Below are positions 1 through 4,764 of a DNA stretch of 5,120 nt, piece after piece; the first letter of the stretch is position 1; each line of letters starts with the position of its first letter. Made by a program: the position numbers and the translations under genes. The notes below the pieces were generated by a model. The model saw only the letters and a program-made list of their open reading frames with translations. It had not been told where the DNA came from and did no database searches. This DNA is from Bacteriovorax sp. (lineage in GTDB: Bacteria; Bdellovibrionota; Bacteriovoracia; Bacteriovoracales; Bacteriovoracaceae), in the NCBI GenBank assembly GCA_030654205.1, contig JAURXW010000486.1, positions 1-5,120 on the forward strand. The letters are read 5' to 3'.

Positions 1-584
1 TTTTGTCTGACAGTTTCTTCAATATCGGCTTTGAAATTAATTCTAAAATCAACAATGCGCTGATACTGAGTTGGATTTTTATCTTTAAGTGAAGGATGAA
101 CAGTTCCTATCGTTGAATATTCTGCTTGCAAGCGCACATCAAGCATATTGAATTGTCTGAGTCCCTCTTCAGTAATACTCACCGGATGAAGAAAATCTGG
201 CGTTGAAGAAAGTGTGCACATAAAGCTCACAGCACTTACGCGCTCTGGGGCCAGCTTAATGAGTTCTTGGGCAACAAAGCCCCCCATACTAAGTCCCATA
301 AGGCCGAAGGTTTTTATTTTCAATTCGTCCATCACCGCAAGTGCGTCTTGGGCAACATCCTTAAGTGAGTAATCAACTTGAGTCTTAGAAGATTTTCCCA
401 TGCCGCGGTTATCGATTAAAACAACTTGAAAATTTTGAGTCAATTCAGGCAACAGATCCAAATAATTATAATGAGTACATCCAAAACCTGAAAGGCCTAA
501 AAGTACAGGTGCGTTAGAATTTACACCGCTAAAAGAATAGAAGCTTATTTCGCCAAAATCTCGACTTATAGTTTGCGCTTGCAT
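1..584 (-). CDS. alpha/beta hydrolase, partial (C-terminus beyond window)
   Basis: The first 194 residues of a serine hydrolase of the alpha/beta fold are readable; the end lies beyond base 1. Seen: the nucleophile elbow GLSMGG at residues 97-102 (Ser99), the strand-turn DNRGMGKS at 59-66, and an oxyanion-loop region around SGFG at 32-35, where most relatives have HGxG, so the usual His is Ser. There is no signal peptide, so it should act in the cytoplasm. The start at 584 is supported by an AAGAAGG ribosome site at 590-596, five bases upstream. The catalytic Asp and His would lie near or past the window edge. The general layout resembles enol-lactonase/esterase-type hydrolases such as the PcaD group, but nothing visible sets the substrate. 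It is divergent from the secreted esterase at 813. Fold assignment is firm; the reaction is unknown. Confidence 0.9.
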   Translation of the reverse strand, partial: MQAQTISRDFGEISFYSFSGVNSNAPVLLGLSGFGCTHYNYLDLLPELTQNFQVVLIDNRGMGKSSKTQVDYSLKDVAQDALAVMDELKIKTFGLMGLSMGGFVAQELIKLAPERVSAVSFMCTLSSTPDFLHPVSITEEGLRQFNMLDVRLQAEYSTIGTVHPSLKDKNPTQYQRIVDFRINFKADIEETVRQ

Positions 585-614
585 AAATACCTTCTTAAAC
601 AATATTTTTTCCAA

Positions 615-643
615 AAAATCGTTCACTGTGAGAACTCTGTCAA
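615..643 (-). promoter_or_regulatory. probable sigma70-type promoter of the alpha/beta hydrolase
   Basis: Read on the minus strand, a perfect TTGACA (643-638) is followed by a 17-base spacer and GATTTT (620-615), which matches three of six -10 consensus bases including A2 and T6. Transcription would begin near 608, giving a leader of about 24 bases that contains the AAGAAGG ribosome site. The -35 and spacing are good and the -10 is weak, which would suit a controlled promoter. Confidence 0.5.
621..635. promoter_or_regulatory. candidate operator: GTTC-N7-GAAC dyad
   Basis: An inverted repeat GTTC (621-624) / GAAC (632-635) separated by seven bases fills most of the spacer between the -35 and -10 of the hydrolase promoter. 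A second dyad, TCAC-T-GTGA (623-631), is nested in it with a centre shifted by one base. This is where a repressor would block RNA polymerase. The repressor is not identifiable from the window. Confidence 0.35.
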
Positions 644-649
644 GGTAAG

Positions 650-665
650 ATTGGCCAATATTTGG
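650..665. repeat. overlapping palindromes in the divergent spacer
   Basis: ATTGGCCAAT (650-659) is a perfect 10-base palindrome. It overlaps CCAA-TAT-TTGG (655-665), so TTGG, CCAA and TTGG half-sites follow one another. It sits just upstream of the hydrolase -35 and could be a regulator site for either divergent gene. A 10-base palindrome can arise by chance, so this is tentative. Confidence 0.3.
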
Positions 666-729
666 TAATTGTAAGGAACAGGCGCAAATTATCACTTTCT
701 TACTTTATCTGTCTTTTGTGCGGAGATAC

Positions 730-735
730 TATAAC
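730..735 (+). promoter_or_regulatory. possible -10 element of the secreted esterase
   Basis: TATAAC matches five of six -10 consensus bases and lies 77 bases before the esterase start. No convincing -35 is found 16-18 bases upstream (the 17-base position reads ATCTGT), so the assignment is weak. Confidence 0.25.
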
Positions 736-796
736 CTACTCGACTGCTCCAATATTCTCCTCTACTATGACTCAAATTTCTATGTCCAAAATTAGC

Positions 797-801
797 AGGA
801 G
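797..801 (+). promoter_or_regulatory. ribosome binding site deciding the esterase start
   Basis: AGGAG lies 11 bases before ATG 813. The next in-frame ATG, at 834, would be 32 bases away and would remove the charged N-terminus of the signal peptide, so 813 is preferred. Confidence 0.6.
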
Positions 802-812
802 CTTAAGCCCAG

Positions 813-1802
813 ATGAACTCTACCAAAAACTTTATGATTTTTATTTTGTCAGTATGCACGACTCTTCTTTCTGGAAGTCTTCACGCTGGTACTTGGAAAA
901 GTGGAAGTAGCTCTGGAATGAATGGTATCCGTAATTATAAACTCTATATTCCTGATGGCCTGCTAAAAAATCATAAGGCGCCAATGGTTGTTATGCTCCA
1001 TGGTTGTGAGCAAAATGCTGAAGATTTCGCCAAAGGAACTCGTATTGCACAGTGGGCCGATAAAGAAAAATTTGTGGCCTTATTGCCTGAACAAAATTCG
1101 TCTTATAATCCGTTTAGATGTTGGAATTGGGTAATGCCATCTAACAATCTTCGCGCCGGTGAAACAGCGGCCATAATTGAAATGATGGATCTAGTTATCG
1201 ATCAATTTAATCTCGATAAAGATAATGTTTTTGCAGGTGGAATGAGTGCAGGTGCTTCTATGGTAAGTATCCTTGGCAATTGCTATCCCGAGCGCTTCAA
1301 GGCCCTTATGGCCCACGATGGGACTCAATACTACGCTTCGACGACAGGTCTTGATTTTGCCAACGTCGTACTAAGTGGAGCTTCAAATCCTTTTAGTGTT
1401 GCGGCCAGAACAGGATATGCTTGTTCTAGTTTTGCAGTAAATAGACCAACAGTTATGCCCATTATAATTTTTCATGGAATGAACAGTCCATTAATGAGCC
1501 CAGTTCATGCTTTCCAAGTTGAAGATGAATTTAAAGCTTTCAATGACTATCTAGATAATGGAATAAAAGATAATTCTAATTTCAAGTCAAAAGTAGTCAT
1601 AAATGTTCCCGAAACTAAAACTTACGGCTACAACTTATTCACAACTGTTAATCAAGACAATCAAGTTTATATCGAACGCTATATGGTTGATAAACTAGGT
1701 CACGATTGGAGTGGAGGTGTTGCCAATCTTCCTTATAATGATCCTAAAGGTCCAGACGCTAGTGAATTGATGATGAAGTTTTTTAAGAAATTTGGGCTGT
1801 AG
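813..1802 (+). CDS. secreted PHB-depolymerase-family esterase
   Basis: This is a 329-residue exported alpha/beta hydrolase of the PHB-depolymerase-type esterase family (which includes LpqC and feruloyl-esterase-like members), expected to cleave ester bonds outside the cytoplasm. Seen: a signal peptide at residues 1-25 with Lys5, a hydrophobic stretch and SLHA before the likely cut; oxyanion motif LHGC at 62-65; the family motif RCWNW at 102-106; nucleophile elbow GMSAG at 143-147 (Ser145); and GHDWSGG at 296-302 with catalytic His297. In the family the acid is the Asp of an HGxxD motif. Here the region reads HGMNSP (221-226), putting Ser225 at that position, so the triad may be incomplete or use another acid. 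Cysteines 65, 103, 157 and 204 suit a periplasmic or extracellular protein. Substrate (polyhydroxyalkanoate, feruloyl ester or other) is not determinable. It converges on the cysteine-rich gene with a 12-base gap. Confidence 0.9.
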   Translation: MNSTKNFMIFILSVCTTLLSGSLHAGTWKSGSSSGMNGIRNYKLYIPDGLLKNHKAPMVVMLHGCEQNAEDFAKGTRIAQWADKEKFVALLPEQNSSYNPFRCWNWVMPSNNLRAGETAAIIEMMDLVIDQFNLDKDNVFAGGMSAGASMVSILGNCYPERFKALMAHDGTQYYASTTGLDFANVVLSGASNPFSVAARTGYACSSFAVNRPTVMPIIIFHGMNSPLMSPVHAFQVEDEFKAFNDYLDNGIKDNSNFKSKVVINVPETKTYGYNLFTTVNQDNQVYIERYMVDKLGHDWSGGVANLPYNDPKGPDASELMMKFFKKFGL

Positions 1803-1814
1803 AAATTACTGAGT

Positions 1815-2042
1815 TTAATAACCACACGATCCGGCCTGTACTCTCAGCGTGCCGAAACAGGCGGGACCTGCATTACAAGCAGCATCACTAATATTTCTAG
1901 AACAATCATTTAGGGCAGTGGTTGGACCAGAATAGCCACAATAACCGACTTGTTGGGTACATAGACAAGTACAAAGCGCAGAGAGATTTCCATTAAAAAT
2001 GGTGATCACTATGCAAAAAAGAAAAAAACTAAATATTTTCAT
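1815..2042 (-). CDS. small secreted eight-cysteine peptide, unknown function
   Basis: I do not recognise this 75-residue protein. Residues 1-22 form a strongly hydrophobic signal peptide (Lys2, then a Phe/Ile-rich core) with likely cleavage after Ala22; the residues before Cys24 do not form a lipobox. The mature part of about 53 residues has eight cysteines (24, 26, 28, 35, 47, 56, 62, 73), with gaps of 1, 1, 6, 11, 8, 5 and 10 residues. It ends in Cys-Gly-Tyr, and a Tyr-Cys-Gly-Tyr motif occurs at 34-37. An even count suggests up to four disulfides formed after export. An upstream in-frame ATG at 2093 is rejected: it overlaps the -10 of the gene's own promoter, whereas ATG 2042 has a GGAG ribosome site eight bases before it. 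It could be a secreted toxin-like, adhesive or structural peptide; no function is visible. Confidence 0.75.
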   Translation of the reverse strand: MKIFSFFLFCIVITIFNGNLSALCTCLCTQQVGYCGYSGPTTALNDCSRNISDAACNAGPACFGTLRVQAGSCGY

Positions 2043-2050
2043 AGTGTAAG

Positions 2051-2054
2051 CTCC
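2051..2054 (-). promoter_or_regulatory. ribosome binding site of the cysteine-rich peptide
   Basis: GGAG (within GGTGGAG on the minus strand) lies eight bases before ATG 2042 and decides the shorter start over the in-frame ATG at 2093. Confidence 0.65.
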
Positions 2055-2091
2055 ACCCAACGGCCTTATAAACCTAATTCGAATACACCTC

Positions 2092-2119
2092 ATTATATTC
2101 TTTTTTGATTTAAGATCAA
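2092..2119 (-). promoter_or_regulatory. promoter of the cysteine-rich peptide gene
   Basis: On the minus strand TTGATC (2119-2114, four of six -35 bases) is followed by a 16-base spacer and a perfect TATAAT (2097-2092). Transcription would start near 2085, leaving a leader of about 43 bases. The -35 lies in an inverted repeat TTGAT-N5-ATCAA (2105-2119), a possible control site. Confidence 0.65.
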
Positions 2120-2161
2120 TGCACTTATCAAGTACTTAATTTATAGAGAAATTGGCTAAAT

Positions 2162-2191
2162 AAAAAATGCCCCCGAGTTTAATCGGAGGCA
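2162..2191 (-). terminator. intrinsic terminator of the proline-linker protein gene
   Basis: Read on the minus strand, a nine-pair stem (2191-2183 with 2176-2168) closes a six-base loop (2182-2177) and runs into six U residues (2167-2162). The single non-Watson-Crick position is a U-G wobble on this strand but a C-A mismatch on the other, so the element is built for the minus transcript. It starts 30 bases after the stop codon and separates the two minus-strand genes. Confidence 0.85.
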
Positions 2192-2221
2192 TCCATATTT
2201 TCAGCTTGAGAAAGTTAAGAC

Positions 2222-3106
2222 TTAATCGAGCTTATAAATTTTTCCATCACCAGTAACATGAAACGATTCTGAAGTTGAAATATTCTTAGTCCAGTTTTTA
2301 ATTGTATAACTCATTTCAATAGTCGCTCCAGCGATTACATTTTGTTGAGTTCCTACGTTAGAGATTTGTAGCAATTGTGAACTTGCATCTAAGTCAAATC
2401 CCCAAGAGATGACAATATTTCGAGCAGATGCTCTGATTCCTGCGAGATATTTTCCCTTACCGTCTGCACTTCCGTTATATTGAAAACTTATTGAATAAAT
2501 AAATGACACAACTTCTGAGCCGTAACCATTTTTATAAGAAATTTTATAATGCTTAGAAACTGGGATCGACCACCCCCCCATATCATGAACAACTGGATCT
2601 TTTGCTTCTGATCTAGGGAGAACAGAAACACAAGACATAGGATTATTATTAACAACAGACTTTCCTTCTTTAATAGTTGGAATAATTTTTTGTCCAATTG
2701 CAATTAGTTTATCTAACACCATAATCACACTGTCAAAGGCACCTGATGGACCTGGAGTTGGTATATCGGGTGTTGGGATTGGTGCTGGAGTAGGAGCAGG
2801 TTGAGTTCCAATTGGTGGAATAGGAGGTATACTCGGTGAAACAAATCCTTTAGTAATAATTTGATTTATATTTACCGAAGACATTTCTTGTTCAGTGCCA
2901 TTAAATTCCAGCGCCTCTTCATCTGTTAACTCTTTAACTTTAACGGATTTGATTTGAAAATAAGGATCTTTTAAGGCCAATTTATCTTTTGTTTTAATTG
3001 TTTGAACAAAGGATTTAGGCATTTTAGCTTGGGCCATTTCAATGTTTAAAACTTGAACAGCTACCAAAACAGCAAGAGTTAATTTTGTCATTTGTTGCAT
3101 CTTCAT
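2222..3106 (-). CDS. secreted protein with proline-rich linker, unknown function
   Basis: I cannot assign this 294-residue protein to a named family. Parts in order: a signal peptide at about 1-27 (Lys2, Lys8, hydrophobic core 9-22, AQA before the cut); a charged N-terminal stretch at 28-88; a proline-rich linker at about 91-120 with repeated Pro-Thr, Pro-Ala and Ile-Pro pairs; a possible amphipathic helix at 123-147; and a C-terminal region at about 155-294 whose alternating hydrophobic/polar pattern and Tyr/Ser/Gly content suggest beta strands. Only one cysteine (159) is in the mature part. There is no membrane anchor or lipobox, so the periplasm or outside of the cell is likely. The start is set by a GGGGGA ribosome site at 3115-3120, eight bases upstream; Met3 and Met6 are less well placed. 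A seven-G run in the coding strand (2573-2579) is unusual in this AT-rich gene. It is monocistronic, with its own terminator. A binding or surface role is conceivable but unproven. Confidence 0.85.
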   Translation of the reverse strand: MKMQQMTKLTLAVLVAVQVLNIEMAQAKMPKSFVQTIKTKDKLALKDPYFQIKSVKVKELTDEEALEFNGTEQEMSSVNINQIITKGFVSPSIPPIPPIGTQPAPTPAPIPTPDIPTPGPSGAFDSVIMVLDKLIAIGQKIIPTIKEGKSVVNNNPMSCVSVLPRSEAKDPVVHDMGGWSIPVSKHYKISYKNGYGSEVVSFIYSISFQYNGSADGKGKYLAGIRASARNIVISWGFDLDASSQLLQISNVGTQQNVIAGATIEMSYTIKNWTKNISTSESFHVTGDGKIYKLD

Positions 3107-3114
3107 TTTGAAAA

Positions 3115-3120
3115 TCCCCC
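3115..3120 (-). promoter_or_regulatory. ribosome binding site of the proline-linker protein
   Basis: GGGGGA on the minus strand, eight bases before ATG 3106, is among the strongest ribosome sites in the window and fixes the start. Further upstream CATAAT (3138-3133) is a possible -10, but no good -35 accompanies it. Confidence 0.6.
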
Positions 3121-3184
3121 TAAGAACATTTAATTATGTGTTTGTAACACCTAATCGCAGTTCTGTATGGTGGGTTTATAAAGA

Positions 3185-3195
3185 TTACATAGTGA
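3185..3195. promoter_or_regulatory. possible LexA box upstream of alkB
   Basis: TTAC-ATA-GTGA differs by one base from TTAC-N3-GTAA, the LexA-binding sequence I recall being reported for Bdellovibrio bacteriovorus. It lies 37 bases before the alkB start, in the spacer shared with the divergent secreted-protein gene. One mismatch in a degenerate eight-base pattern in AT-rich DNA can be chance, and the lexA promoter here has no clear copy, so confidence is low. Confidence 0.25.
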
Positions 3196-3232
3196 TTTAT
3201 TAATTAAATATTTTGGAATAGATGAATAGGTC

Positions 3233-4087
3233 ATGAGCATTCAAAAATCGAGACCAAAAAAAGAAATTATAAAAAAAGACGGATTGTTTTATCATCCAAG
3301 CTTCGTCAAAAGATCTGAAAGAATTGAGATACTCGATTGGCTAAAGACAATTCACCCAATCTGGGAAATGCGCTACTCTGAACACAACCCGCCTCCAGAA
3401 GCAGACGAACAAAGACAGCTCTTAAGACCCGTCTATTGGCTTGGTAATTGGCAATTTGCCTGCTTAAACTACTATCACCCACCTAAAGGTATTCACAATC
3501 GCTGTGTGACCGGAGAAGACTATCCTCCCGTTTTAAAAAAAATGATCGAAACTGTTGAAGGCATTACAAAAACACAAATAAAAAAACATGACATTCCAAA
3601 AGGCTGGAAACTCAATACGTGCTTAATCAATTTTTATGGATCATCAATAGATCCTTTGACAGGTAAAAAAAATGATACGGCCAGGGTTGGAGATCATAAG
3701 GATTTTGAACTAGGCCCTGTTGCTTCAATATCTTTTGGAGAGCGTGCCTTTTTTCAATTTGTCATGGGAAAAAAGGATTTAAAAAATAATGTTATCTTTG
3801 AGCAATGGCTCGATGATAGCTCTCTTCAAATTTTTGGAGGAGACCTTTATAAAGACCGTGCCTTTCACCGCATACAAAGAGTTGAAAATAAATTAAAAAA
3901 TTATTTTGATTTAAATGTGACAAACTTTGAAACCAGAAGAATAAATTTTACCTTTCGTTATGTACCTGCAGAACATATTATCGATTATCATAAATTGCCA
4001 GACAATCAACAATCAGACACTCTGGCCTATATGAAAATGCTTGCTGAAAATTCATTACATTTTCGACGTGCTTTGATTAAAAAATAA
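3233..4087 (+). CDS. alkB: AlkB-type 2-oxoglutarate/Fe(II) dioxygenase
   Basis: The product should remove alkyl lesions such as 1-methyladenine and 3-methylcytosine from DNA or RNA by oxidative demethylation in the cytoplasm. Seen, by comparison with E. coli AlkB: the iron-binding HxD at His155/Asp157, distal His212 in AFHRI, 2-oxoglutarate contacts in RINFTFR at 236-242 (Arg236, Asn238, Arg242), the CLINFY strand at 130-135 (Asn133, Tyr135), and SISFGERAFFQF at 165-176, matching the core strand of AlkB. At 284 residues it is much longer than the 216 of E. coli AlkB: there is an insert of about 11 residues between Tyr135 and His155, a Lys-rich N-terminus, and a tail of about 40 residues after Arg242. 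The ribosome site is poor (TAGG only two bases away, GGAA 14 bases away). It runs 39 bases ahead of lexA on the same strand. Family assignment is firm; substrate preference is not. Confidence 0.93.
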   Translation: MSIQKSRPKKEIIKKDGLFYHPSFVKRSERIEILDWLKTIHPIWEMRYSEHNPPPEADEQRQLLRPVYWLGNWQFACLNYYHPPKGIHNRCVTGEDYPPVLKKMIETVEGITKTQIKKHDIPKGWKLNTCLINFYGSSIDPLTGKKNDTARVGDHKDFELGPVASISFGERAFFQFVMGKKDLKNNVIFEQWLDDSSLQIFGGDLYKDRAFHRIQRVENKLKNYFDLNVTNFETRRINFTFRYVPAEHIIDYHKLPDNQQSDTLAYMKMLAENSLHFRRALIKK

Positions 4088-4091
4088 ACCC

Positions 4092-4120
4092 TTGACTTAC
4101 GCAAAAGCTACGCCTAGGCT
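4092..4120 (+). promoter_or_regulatory. candidate lexA-dinB promoter
   Basis: TTGACT (4092-4097, five of six -35 bases), a 17-base spacer and TAGGCT (4115-4120, three of six, keeping the key T1, A2 and T6) lie in the alkB-lexA gap. Transcription would start at about 4127, on or next to the lexA ATG, so the message would have almost no leader. The only ribosome-like bases are AGG at 4116-4118. Confidence 0.5.
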
Positions 4121-4123
4121 TTA
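4098..4123. promoter_or_regulatory. candidate LexA operator repeats at the lexA promoter
   Basis: Two signals overlap the promoter spacer and -10. TACGC is directly repeated at 4098-4102 and 4109-4113 with an 11-base period, about one helical turn. An inverted repeat AAAGC-N9-GCTTT runs from about 4104 to 4122. LexA normally represses its own gene, so one of these is a reasonable operator; neither matches the E. coli box or TTAC-N3-GTAA. Confidence 0.35.
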
Positions 4124-4126
4124 AGC

Positions 4127-4753
4127 ATGGCACTTACAAAAAAACAAAAAGAAGTTTACGACTATATTCAAGCTTATAATGAGCACCATGGACATGCTCC
4201 AACTCAAAATGAGATCAAAGATCATTTTGGTCTAAAATCTCTAGGGTCAGTTCAAAAATATCTTCAATATTTAAACAAAGAAGGATTGCTTGAAAGTCAC
4301 TGGAACCAACGCCGTGGTGTCGAAGTAAAAATTCCCCAAAATTCATTTGTCGATAGTGATTCAGAACATATTCCACTCCTAGGATTAGTTGCTGCCGGAA
4401 ATCCCATTGAGGCCATTGAAAATCCAACTAATACCATAGCGGTTCCTCGCCATTTTTTAAAAGGTGGTTTTAAATATTTTGCACTCACAGTAAAAGGTGA
4501 ATCGATGATCGATGCAGGAATTCTTGAAGGTGACGTCATTGTCTGTCGCTCTACCAAAGAAGCCAGAAATGGACAAATTGTTGTGGCCGTTATTGATGGA
4601 GAAGCGACGGTTAAGACACTAAGTCTTCAAAACAAAAAACGCCTTGAGCTCTTGCCTTCCAATAAAAATTTTTCTCCCATCATAGTTGATGAGAGTGTTA
4701 CAGATTTTAAAATTGTAGGAACGCTGGTAGGTCTGCTGCGCTCTTACGCTTAA
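4127..4753 (+). CDS. lexA: LexA repressor, SOS response regulator
   Basis: LexA represses DNA-damage genes and cuts itself when RecA filaments form on single-stranded DNA. Seen in 208 residues (E. coli 202): an N-terminal winged-helix DNA-binding domain at 1-67 with helices at about 25-35 and 40-53; the cleavage site Ala90-Gly91 within LVAAGNPIEA; and the peptidase dyad Ser126 (GESM) and Lys163 (ATVKTL). The Ser-Lys distance of 37 residues equals that of E. coli LexA and the cleavage-site-to-Ser distance of 36 differs by one, so autocleavage should be intact. The recognition helix (SVQKYLQYLNKEG, 41-53) differs from the E. coli one, predicting a different operator. dinB starts 11 bases after the stop. 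The start is the first ATG after alkB and matches the family N-terminus. The UmuD alternative is excluded by the DNA-binding domain. Confidence 0.97.
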   Translation: MALTKKQKEVYDYIQAYNEHHGHAPTQNEIKDHFGLKSLGSVQKYLQYLNKEGLLESHWNQRRGVEVKIPQNSFVDSDSEHIPLLGLVAAGNPIEAIENPTNTIAVPRHFLKGGFKYFALTVKGESMIDAGILEGDVIVCRSTKEARNGQIVVAVIDGEATVKTLSLQNKKRLELLPSNKNFSPIIVDESVTDFKIVGTLVGLLRSYA

Positions 4754-4764
4754 AGAATTTTTGC

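Noticed and set aside
662..910. 82-codon plus-strand frame opening with TTG before the esterase
   Set aside because: It starts with TTG without a ribosome site, overlaps the esterase signal-peptide region in another frame, and has no recognisable features.
1834..1862. Inverted repeat GCCTGT...ACAGGC as a terminator for the esterase
   Set aside because: It has a 17-base loop, no T run on either side, and lies in the coding region of the cysteine-rich peptide.
2043..2093. Longer start of the cysteine-rich peptide at ATG 2093
   Set aside because: This ATG overlaps the TATAAT of the gene's promoter, so it would not be in the transcript; ATG 2042 has GGAG upstream and a proper signal peptide.
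2488..2703. 71-codon frame inside the secreted-protein gene
   Set aside because: It is an out-of-frame shadow on the same strand, of interest only as the frame reached after loss of one G in the G run.
3142..3171. TTGTAA / TATGGT as an alkB promoter
   Set aside because: Each element matches only four of six bases with an 18-base spacer; this is common by chance in AT-rich DNA, so it is not listed as a feature.
4215..4557. Two antisense frames within lexA
   Set aside because: They lie wholly inside lexA on the other strand, with no ribosome sites or family signals.
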